A stretch of 64,000 nucleotides of DNA from Acanthopleura granulata (taxonomy: Eukaryota; Mollusca; Polyplacophora; Chitonida; Chitonidae): contig JABBOT010000082.1 in the NCBI GenBank assembly GCA_016165875.1, positions 2,765,458 through 2,829,457 of the forward strand. Direction: 5' to 3'. Shown in pieces: positions 38,150 to 47,065 of this stretch. The notes under the pieces are model-generated. The model did no database searches. It was not told the DNA's origin and saw nothing but the letters and a program-made list of their open reading frames with translations. Made by a program: the position numbers and the translations under genes. The first letter of the stretch is position 1; every line of letters starts with the position of its first letter.

Positions 38150-38345
38150 GATTTGATTTGATTTGATTTGATCCATGTTTTACGTCGTACTCAAGAATAT
38201 TTCACTTATACGACGGCGGCCAGCATTATGGTGGGAGGAAACCGGGCAGAGCCCGGGGGAATCCCACGACCATCTGCAGGTTGCTGGCACACCTTCCCAC
38301 GTACGTGAGCGTGAGCTGAACTTGAACTCACAACAACAGCATCAG
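38150..38345 (-). mobile_element. SINE family A, 5'-truncated, minus
   Basis: A GATTTGATTTGATTTGATTT tail precedes CATGTTTTACGTCGTACTCA, ATATTTCACTTATACGACGG, CCAGCATTATGGTGGGAGGA, CGACCATCTGCAGGTTGCTG and TGAACTTGAACTCACAACA. The tail has been replaced by a GATTT pentamer array. Confidence 0.85.
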
Positions 38346-39072
38346 TGAAGCGCCCATGAATGGCATTGCTCTGTCCAGCTGTTCATGCTGAGGAAATTTA
38401 TTCTTTTGCTTTAATGTAATTGTTAATGAAATTACCTTTGTGCTCCTGTGGTAAATGTTAAGAAAATTCATTGTTTCATCCTTCTGTAGATACCGAGAAA
38501 GAGCGCTTTTCGGCCTTGGGGGTAATTGTTCAGAAAATGCATTAACAGGCACAGTGAATGCCCGAAGTTTATTTTCCGCCTTTCAGTAAACGCTTAACGT
38601 TGGTTACATTTTCATGTCAGTATTGATATCTAGTGGGAATGAAGCTCCAAACAGAGCTTGTTCTATTCCCCCAAATTACAGGATATATGTACCATCAGGA
38701 TTATAAATAATGATAACTATTATTACAGATAAGTGATAAAATATATACAAAGCTAAAAAAAATATATGTAACAAAAAGAAAGATACAATGTAACATAGGT
38801 GGTTGTGTAAAGATATCATATTCTAACAACAGAGCCTATAAAGTAAGATTTTCATTTAGATTTAAATAATCAAGTAGAGTTAATATCCTTGAGAGCGATG
38901 AGAGCTTGTGTCTTGCTGGAAATGTTGTGATCTGACCAGAACTCGGGATTGAAACCTGGTCCTCCTGATTCAGGCGAATTTCTGGGCCATAATTTTTCGT
39001 CACATATTTAGCATGAGATTATAAATTACTAACATGCTAAGCAATAATTTTTTATTCTCTTTATTTTTGAAG

Positions 39073-39755
39073 GTCTTTTCTTCAGTTTTGTACCTAGAGG
39101 AGGGATGACTTGCTCTACATTAACCTTTGTTCTCGTGGCAGTGGAACGCTACACGCTCATCTGCCGTCCTCTGACGTCAAGAGACACGTGGACTGTGCGG
39201 AAAGTCGCTATACTATTGGCTGTAATCTGGCTGGTTTCTTTTGGTGTCGGGGTTCCGTATGTCTAGGTCGGCGCGGCGTTAACACCCGTGTTTAACAACG
39301 TCACGATGTCGTTTTGCGCTATTGTCGAAGACGAATACCTTTGGTTCAAATATTACGACACTACCCTGTTACTGGCGAGCACCGTCCTACCCATACCGCT
39401 GTTAGTATTACTCTACGGCAAGATGATCCACGCGCTGCGGACCCCAAAACATTGTACAACCCATAGGCTTTGCCGTAAAACTGTCTTTATGCTTACGCTG
39501 ACCGTAATCATCAACACAGTGTCTAGGTTACCCCTAACCCTCGACTTTGTAATTTACAGTTTCGACGTTGGCGTATTTCAGGCGTAAGAGCTGAGATCCT
39601 TGATGTTTTATTATTGTTTCCTTTCAATGTTCACGTACATCAATCATTCAGTGAACCCCATTATTTACATGGGCATAGGTTCCAACTTTCGAAATGCCTT
39701 CAAAATGTTGTACTGTAACTGTTGTTTAAAACGTGCAAATACAAATAATCTATAA
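39073..39755 (+). other. GPCR exon 2 (TM3-TM7), two in-frame stop codons
   Basis: It reads open from LFFSFVPRGG through VERYTLICRPL and the TM4 segment AILLAVIWLVSFGVGVPYV, then TAG at 39264. The same frame resumes through CAIVEDEYLWF (the ECL2 cysteine), TM5 and TM6 to FQA, then TAA at 39585. It resumes again through YINHSVNPIIYMG to the terminal TAA at 39753-39755. The last part reads NAFKMLYCNCC, a likely palmitoylated helix 8 region. Confidence 0.8.
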
Positions 39756-42679
39756 AAGCGGAACTGGTAAAACCCTTGCCATGTAACCTTTTCGCAAAGT
39801 TGTCCAACGCCATATACACTCTTTTGTGGATTCCTCTGCTAACCTGCGTCACGCTTTCTCGTGCAAGTGTGCTCATATGTTGTCATGGTGGTTAAGAATT
39901 CAGAGCTCAAAAAACTTCGCTTTTGTGATGTAGGTTAACGGAGATATCGCGGTTGCCATGCTCTCAATTTTAACTAGTCAAGGACTAGATATTTCCACCA
40001 CCCGAGAAGGCATCTGGTTCCGTTTAGACGTCACTTGTTCCTAGTATACCGTTTTGAAGTGTAGAAGTTGTGTTAAATCAGTTCTTTTCCTTGTAATTAC
40101 GAGACAATTCTGATATACTTTAAAGCCATTTTCAACGAGAAAGTGGTAGTAGAATACATCTGGGGTTATTCCCCATTGTCTCAACTAGAAGGCCACAACG
40201 TGTAGCCAATGTGTGACCACAGTGTGCACAAAGGGCACCGTAGTTTGCACATAAAGCAGTGTCTCGGCTCTAATACTAAAGAGCGTAGGGTACGGATATG
40301 ACGCGACATCGTGCGTACGATATCTCTAAAATAGCGTTACCCATGACCGCGTAGGAATTCTACATTAGAAAGTGATTTATCTAGTTACCAAGCAGGTCCA
40401 AAAATGCCTACTCCGGTTTACGTATGTATGGACTTCTCTGAAATAACTTTGGTTACACCTTTGGTTGTCTTTTTCTTTTAAGTATGTTCGATGAAATCGG
40501 CCTCTGGTCTGATGTGTGTGTGCAGGCTTATCATTTGCGTGTGCACGTGTCAGTAGGTGAGCGTCTGTAATTATTTATTATATTATATTGTTTTACTTAA
40601 TAGTCAATAAGTTTTTCTTGATTACAGCGTGCCCCGATTTTAAAGGGTGACGGAAACCATTATAAAGCCTGACTGGGATAAGCTAGCAACTTTTGCAAAC
40701 TACTGACAGAGTTATCAACGTATGACTCACAGATTTGCCCAACGCATTGGCGGGAAGTAAGTGGTATTCTTGGGTGGTCCCTATGAAAAGGGAGTTCACT
40801 TGCCAAGTTAGGTTTTGAACCCTAGCCTCGTGTGATTGGGTGATTGAGAGGTAACTACCTTAACAACTCGGCCATGGATAGCTCCTTGCCCACGTTTTAA
40901 ATCTCAGAAGGACTTTACCATATGTTAATAAAATACCAAACAAATACTAGTAATAAATTACTCTTTGGTCATATCTCTTCGGTATTATCGGCTATTATAG
41001 CTCGCTCTTAGGAACAATGGAAGTGTTTCAGAATTCTCGGAAATTCTCTCATTTACCGCAGATAGCTTTTCTACTTTTCTGCACATTTCTGAGCGGATCA
41101 AACGTTGCGGTATGGTGAGTTTCCTGTCATACTTTATTCGTGGAAGTCACGGATGTAATAAAGTATAAAAGAACATGGTAAAGCGCCCTCCCTTGGCATA
41201 GTTTCAAAGGCACGTTCTTTTATGTACCTTACCACCCAAGCCTCACCCCCACCAACGCACACACACGAGCCGCCCCTCCCCCATCCTGCGTATAACTGAA
41301 TGTCTCATTGAGTTCACGTAATTACAACCTCAAAGTGAATACATTCACACACGTAAAATGTGCACATGTATTTGTGGTTTCATTTTCACTTTGACGAACA
41401 AACCATGAATCATATCACCGAGCGGAACCGTAGCTACGCCAGACAGTAAAGTTTTTGTCGGACTTATTTGCTTAAGCTGTACAGTGTAAAATGACCAACG
41501 ACCAACGCGTTCAACGGGTGATTAGACTTCAAACAAGAGTGTTTATAAATATACACATATATTTAATTATTAAACATAAGTGTCTAAAACATTTATATAG
41601 GTCTATACTATAATGCTGAAATCTCCAAGTGTTAAATATCTAACACATGAAAGTGTTTATGAGTTAAACATCGAAATTTACAGTGTACTCTCCTCAAGGG
41701 AAACGAAATTTTGGTACTAAGAATATGAGCCAGTGATTCCTCAGTTAAGTGAGTTTCGGCTTACGTCAAAATTTTAAACCTCATTACAGTCTCTCTGTTC
41801 TAGCAAGGGAAATTATGGGCCGACAATGCCATATTTAAGCTATGTTTTGGTACACCTCAAAACTTAAAACTTTAATACCATCTCTCTGTTCTAAACAAGA
41901 AAACTATGAGCCGGCAATCCACGACCTTCCTACGTACGCGAAATAAATAAGAAAAAAAAATAATGGTGTTTGATACTAAAGGAGGCTAGAACATATGACC
42001 AAAGATTTCCTACTTTTATGTTTTAATCTTCTTCAGCAGTTCCTTAGCGCGATATGGCTGTATGCATTACTTCAGAAGTGGTATGAAGCTCTGTTCATAC
42101 GTTCATATGCTATTCAGTACTATCAAACGGATCTGCCATTTCCCAAGCCCTCGGGCGTGCCCCTGCGCTTTAGTCAACACCTGTGTGTCATACGATGACT
42201 TTCTTTTCTCACCGTCTATAGCTAGTATCGTTACCAGAGGACGATACTAAATATAAGTTTGGTTTTTTGAAGGTCAACCGGCGGGGGAGTGTGATATTAG
42301 AGAAGGGAGTGTCGAGTTACTTCTCGTCATGCAATGAAACGCTTTACTCAGGTTTTGAGCTAGGCTTGTATCTTCCCGAGACAACGTGACTATTCCCACT
42401 AAGCGACTTCTTTGACTTTTCCACGACAACCTAAAGACGAATATTAAGTTGCTTGCCGATGCACAGTCGCTTGGAATTGACTTAATTATTTGGCTTAGCG
42501 TGGAGTATGGTTTCTCAAGTATGGTACACACAAATTTATATGAGACATGCGGATTTTTCTAAATGTATTAGCACCTGTATAGAAAAAAAAGGAAGCAGAA
42601 TAAAATCGATTTTAGACTTATTTATCTTCATTTTCCCTGAAATACATTAGGTGCACCTTAGACACTCACATTAAGAATT
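39756..42679. other. Intergenic DNA without recognised genes
   Basis: Apart from the SINE-like stretch at 40650-40885 I see no domain or convincing exon. Short frames, such as one near 41995-42198, carry no recognisable motif. Confidence 0.45.
40650..40885 (-). mobile_element. SINE family B with Leu/Ser-like tRNA head, minus
   Basis: Read on the minus strand, the head is TGGCCGAGTTGTTAAGGTAG (A box) and GGGTTCAAAACC (B box). Further on, GTCAGTAGTTTGCAAAAG resembles the family B core. Confidence 0.55.
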
Positions 42680-43412
42680 GCTTTTCAAACATTTGCATTT
42701 CAGGAATTTATATTTAGAAATTGCATGGTTTACAAAAATAGGCCGTCAAACATTCGCATTTCGACATTCATATTCAGACATTCGCTTTCATATATCTGCA
42801 TTCAGACATTCGTATTAATGCACACGCATCAGACATTCACATTCATATATGCGTGTCCAAAAATTTGCTTTCAGACATACATGATGATGCCTGTATCTAT
42901 CCAGATATTAGATTATATATATTTGCATTCAGACATTACAGTATCCAAAAAATTGCTTGACGGCATTCGCATTTGGACATATACACAATAAGACATTTGT
43001 ACTGAAACATTGACAGATATTCGCATAGAGGCATATGCATGACAGCACATTGGTAAAGATATTCTTAATTAGAAATTTGCTTCCTTACAATGGTATCTAA
43101 ACATTCGTATTGATACATTTGCTTCAGACTATAATAATCAAACATTCGTGTTCAGACATTTGCTTTCACACCATGATATTCAAACATTCGTGGTCTGCCA
43201 GCAACCTGCGGATGGTCGTGGGTTTGTCACGGGCTCTGCCCGGTTTCTTCTTCACCAGAAAAATATTCTTTAGTACAGCATAAAACACCAACCAAATAAA
43301 TAAATAAATAAATAAATAAATAAATCATCGTATAAAAATTGTAAATCGTATTCAGACATTTGCATTCAGACAATACTATTCAAACATTCGTTTCAGACAT
43401 TCATGTATCATT
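42680..43412. repeat. Degenerate repeat of ATTCAGACATTCGCATT-type words
   Basis: Variants of CATTCGCATTTCGACATTCA and ATTCAGACATTTGC(T/A)TTCA recur every 15-25 bases. The array is split by a SINE at 43192-43324 and continues on its far side (GTATTCAGACATTTGCATTC). Confidence 0.8.
43192..43324 (+). mobile_element. SINE family A, 5'-truncated, inside the repeat array
   Basis: TGGTCTGCCAGCAACCTGCG, GATGGTCGTGGGTTTGTCAC, GTACAGCATAAAACACCAAC, then eight AAAT units. The GGCCGCCGT segment is deleted. It must be younger than the array it interrupts. Confidence 0.88.
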
Positions 43413-43801
43413 ATTTATAAAAATAATATTCGCAGTTGATCACCGCGGAAGTTATTTTTTCAGACCGACAGGTGTGTTCAAAAGAATTTGCAAAGAAAAA
43501 AGCTGCTGCCATAAAAGCTTGAAACAAAACATAACGCGGAGTAAATGTCATATTTAATGAAATTTCAAAGTTGTACTTCATTCTCGACTTATGTTTAAAG
43601 TGAAAAGAAAAAAAATCCCTGAGGACAAAGGTTATATATATATACATATCAGTAGATATGTAGAGAGGGAGAGTGTAACGGTCGTTATGCCTTTTTTGTC
43701 TGTTGAACTGAGATGTTATGTTTTTACTTTTGTGCATGAGTTTTCACGTATCATCGCTTAGCTGACTGAGGGAGGCTATCCCCTTAGGTGTCGCTTAGGT
43801 A

Positions 43802-44426
43802 TGTTTTAGTCTGTGATTGTTAGACACAAACATGGTAGCGAATCCCTATCACAGACAGCGTGAAAACGGAAGAACGTAATCGAAAATCGGTGTACAGTTT
43901 ACTATTGTCTTAAAGTAACATGCAAGTATCTTCATGTATATCTCTGTGTATAAGCCGCTTATACTTTGTGTCAATAAGTGGCATAACTTTCCTGGTTTCA
44001 AGTAAATAGCTTTCTTCATTGACACTGCATGCTCTCGTGTGCTCTGCGTTTCCATGGTTTCAGGCCGAGTTGTTCACCTTCGTCTTAGACAGATTTGAAT
44101 ATGATGAAAATAACGTTAAACGTACAAAGTTGAGTATTCTTTAATCGTTTTTAGTTTACCTGTCTAGCTCTGTAATGTGTAATTTATGTAAGGAATGGAT
44201 TAACGTATCTCTGCTGACGTAAACTGTACATTTTCTCATTTGCCATGACGGAGAATGCATGATGTAAAGCTTAAATGTTAAATATTGTTGTTTATTTTGA
44301 TTGTAGTCAATCCCGCACTAGGCGTAGAGCATGTACAGATAGGATGTACCCCAAAAGTATATAAGTAAATGCTATGAAATGGAAGCGTCGTCTACATGCA
44401 TTGAATTCTTTATTGCCAACCGTTAC
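43802..44426 (+). repeat. 5' LTR of the BEL/Pao element
   Basis: It begins TGTTTTAGTCTGTG. The 3' border is placed where identity with the right copy stops (after CCAACCGTTAC). It carries an ATGTACCCCAAAAG region where the right copy has TCAATAAATGCC, an AATAAA poly(A) signal. Confidence 0.78.
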
Positions 44427-44466
44427 GTCATTGACGTTTTCGGTTCTCTGCATAGCTGAGCTGAAA

Positions 44467-45971
44467 ATGGATTCCAAGGAAACGATAGAGGGGGCTAGCC
44501 GGGAAGCCGATCCCCAGGCAGAAAAGGCTCCAGCCGTCCGTACAAGGGAACATACTGAAAAGGGCCGTGAGTATAACCTAGAAATGAAGTACAAAAGGTT
44601 TAAGAACATATACCAGGGGTTGACAGTAATGTCAAACATACAGATCGCAAAGGAATCGTGTCATGTCAAGAAGAAGGTACCTGCAACTACAGGTGAAATC
44701 AAACAGCAACTGAAGACTACCCATCGTCCAGAGTCCACGTTGAAACAGGCCGAGGACATGTTAATCAAACACGTTCAATGGATACACTTTTCCAGAGATA
44801 CTAACATACTAACTGACCAAGACAAGGCAATAAGCAAACGAAGCCTTCCAGAGTCAAGTCTCACATGCAAGTTGAACCCCTTCGTCGTCGATGGTATCTT
44901 AAGAGTAGGTGGGCGATTGAGTAAGGCTGACATCCCTTATGAAGCTCCACAACCCTAAATTCTTCGTGGTGAGGAATGATATCTCTTCACTGTACCTGGA
45001 TTACAAGAAAGTGGGTCATCACTAACAGTACTGGGTCATCAGAGCACCATCGGCTATCAGGAAGCTCGTTAAAGGGTGCGTCATATGTCGACGTTATCAA
45101 GCGAGAGAGTAGTTTCCAGAAAGACTACAAGCACACGAGCCGCCATTCTCGTCTGTCGGAGTCGACTGTTTTTTGTCGTTAGAGGTCTAGTGAGGTCACA
45201 GCATTCTTAAGAGGTATGGAGTAATATTCATATGCCTTGCAACTTGGGCCGTGCACCTTGAGATGGCCTACTCACTGGACACGAACTCCTGCATCTGTGC
45301 TCTAAGGCAACTGGAAAAGGTCTGGTTGAACGTATCCGGTCGGATAATGGAACCAATTTAGTCGGGAGCGAACGGAAGCCGCGCGAAGTGATCTGGAAGT
45401 AGAATCAAGGCAAGATTCACAACTACTTGTATCAGAGACACATCAAGTGGATTTTTAATCGCCTTTAATCTTGCATCGCGGAGGAATCTGGGAGCGTATC
45501 ATTTCAATGGTGCCGAGGGTCTTGTATTCGCTCCTTCGTCAGCAGTTTCGACATTTGCTCATCACGTTTTTCTGCGAGTTGGACTAAACAGCCGCCCTGT
45601 AACTGAGGTATCACACGACTATCAGGATTTGGATGCACTAAACTAAATTCATCTCCTCCTCGTGACATCCGGTGAAAAACTACCTCCGAGGTGGCTGCGA
45701 ATATAATACTTGGCAGACGTCTTCTGGCGCCGATGGACGCTGGAATACCTACCCTTACCGCAACAGCGACAGAAATAGCTCCAACCTCCACGAAACTTAC
45801 AGATAGATGGCTTAGTCTTGGTTGTCGACATCCCAAGTCTTGGCAGGGCTCTGGATACCACGAAGGATAAACACGGATTCGTGAGATCTGCTACCGTGAA
45901 GACAAAATCGACAACCGTTATGCCACCAATGGACAAAATGTGTTTACTCTTAGAAGCTGACATTGACAATT
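44467..45971 (+). pseudogene. Remnant gag-pol: gag start fused to integrase region, then decayed
   Basis: An open frame starts at ATG 44467 with a charged segment (EKGREYNLEMKYKRFKNIY) like BEL/Pao gag N-termini. It passes without a stop into LKQAEDMLIKHVQ and LNPFVVDGILRVGGRLSKAD, the conserved segment just before the BEL/Pao integrase, and stops at 44958. Protease, reverse transcriptase and RNase H are absent, so a large in-frame deletion made the join. Beyond 44958, integrase fragments continue in shifting frames (for example a zinc-finger-like GCVICRRYQ, then RLVRS-DNGTNLVGSERK-like pieces). The C-terminal integrase-associated domain is visible as YLADVFWRRWTLEYLP near 45700. Open frames on the other strand here are shadows. 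Confidence 0.82.
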
Positions 45972-46154
45972 TTTAAGTTCAGAGTGCAGACAATCGTTAG
46001 ACTCAACAGCAGGACGTTTTCTCGTCTTGTTGTACTCTGTATCCATTTCTACAGCAGTATCCCGTTTGACTAAGTGACAACTTTGTGTTTTCTCATAATC
46101 ACCAATATCAGATATGAGACTTGCATTTGTAAATAGATGAGTGTAAGCCTTTTT

Positions 46155-46833
46155 TGTTTTAGCCTGTGCAGGTAAGACGCATACATGGCGAATCCCTATC
46201 ACAGACAGCGTGAAAACGGAAGAACGTAATGAAGCCCCCAAGAATGGTATACAATTTACTATTGTCTTAAAGTAACATGCAAGTATCTTCATGTATATCT
46301 CTGTGTATAAGCCGCCTATATTTTGTGTCAATAAGCGGTATAACTTTTCTGGTTTCAAGTAAACAGTTTTCTTCATTGACACTGCACGTTCTCACCTAGT
46401 CGACCTCGGTGTTTCCGCCTAGCTGGCATGGTTTAAGGCAGAGTTGTTCCCCTTAGATTTGAAAATGATGAAAATAACGTTAAACGCACACAGTGAAATG
46501 AGGATCTTTTGAACCATTGTTTCAGTATTCTTTAATCGTTTTTAGTTTACCTGTCTAGCCCTGTGATGTGTAATTTATATTAGTGATCATGTTATTGAAG
46601 AACGTATCTCTACTGGCGTAAACTTTTGTTTAAAATGTATGTTTTCTCAATGTCACAACGGAGAATGTCTGAGGTAAAGCTGACATGTCAAATATTGTTG
46701 TTTATTTCGATTGCAGTCAAACACATACCAGACGTAGAGCATGTACCGACAGAATGTACCCAAAGAGTACATCAATAAATGCCTCGAAATTGAAGCATGA
46801 TTTACGTGCCTTTCTTTGGTACCAACCGTTACA
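46155..46833 (+). repeat. 3' LTR of the BEL/Pao element
   Basis: It begins TGTTTTAGCCTGTG. It contains the extra segment GTGAAATGAGGATCTTTTGA not seen in the left LTR, and an AATAAA in CATCAATAAATGCC near its end. It ends about 230 bp from the TLR stop codon. Confidence 0.78.
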
Positions 46834-46852
46834 GAGAGATTCAAGAGTGCAT

Positions 46853-46858
46853 TTTAAT
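46853..46858 (-). terminator. Candidate poly(A) signal for the TLR gene
   Basis: ATTAAA on the minus strand, about 210 bases beyond the TLR stop. No AATAAA lies between the stop and the LTR. Only the position and the hexamer support it. Confidence 0.35.
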
Positions 46859-47065
46859 GCATTGGCGTTATAGAGGGAATAATTTCGTCTTTTAAATGGC
46901 GTCCTGCATAAAAAACATATTAAATACGATAGCACAATACACTCTGCAAATGGAATCATGTACAACACACGCACACAAGGTGTGCGTCACAGGCACTCAT
47001 TGACTGTAGCAGTCTCGTGCAGGTACGATAATGCAAATCACGTCATATATGATGTCACGAAGAGG

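Larger units (their letters stand above)
34016..39072 (+). other. GPCR intron (phase 1), rich in repeats
   Basis: The intron is bounded by GTGAGT and a T-rich acceptor ending TTTTTGAAG. A second AG 14 bases downstream (TTTTCTTCAG) would put the reading frame into an early stop, so the first is preferred. The intron holds a SINE tail at about 34165, two inverted-repeat elements (35035-35886), a SINE at 36311, a minisatellite at 37091 and a SINE at 38150. The remaining stretches show no exon. Confidence 0.65.
33738..39755 (+). pseudogene. Class A (rhodopsin-like) GPCR, two exons, with two in-frame stops
   Basis: Exon 1 (33738-34015) starts at an ATG followed by GNDST (N-glycosylation site). 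It encodes TM1 with GIMSNVLA (N1.50), TM2 with LASLALADLI (D2.50) and the TM3 cysteine (GDNMC). It ends at a GTGAGT donor in phase 1. Exon 2 starts at 39073 after TTTTTGAAG and restores the cysteine codon. It encodes TM3 with the E/DRY-type motif VAVERY, then TM4, TM5 (VLPIPLLVLLYG), TM6 and TM7 with NPIIY, and a short Cys-rich tail ending at 39755. The frame holds from end to end except for TAG at 39264-39266 (after TM4) and TAA at 39585-39587 (between TM6 and TM7). No indel is visible. TM6 lacks the usual CWxP. The ligand is unknown. Either a recently silenced gene or stop-containing alleles or assembly errors would explain it. Confidence 0.8.
43802..46833 (+). mobile_element. BEL/Pao LTR retrotransposon, internally deleted
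   Basis: Two long direct repeats, 43802-44426 and 46155-46833, both begin TGTTTTAG(T/C)CTGTG and run collinearly through CCTATCACAGACAGCGTGAA, TAAAGTAACATGCAAGTATC, CTTTAATCGTTTTTAGTTTA, AATATTGTTGTTTATTT and CCAACCGTTAC. They are read as LTRs because the DNA between them encodes BEL/Pao gag and integrase fragments. The LTRs differ at many sites and by a block of about 30 bases present only in the right one, so the insertion is old. The internal region is about 1.7 kb where intact members have several kilobases. I cannot identify a clear target-site duplication or primer binding site. Confidence 0.85.

Noticed and set aside
39255..39275. A hidden intron removing the TAG codon of the GPCR
   Set aside because: TATGTCTAG resembles an acceptor, but there is no matching donor upstream and the frame continues without loss on both sides, so an intron would delete coding sequence. 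A genuine in-frame stop is simpler.
45504..46382. Three overlapping minus-strand open frames inside the BEL/Pao element
   Set aside because: The plus strand over 45500-45970 shows the integrase C-terminal domain pattern (YLADVFWRRWTLEYLP), so the minus frames are shadows. The one at 46382 starts in the LTR and has a near-copy in the left LTR, as expected of non-coding repeats.
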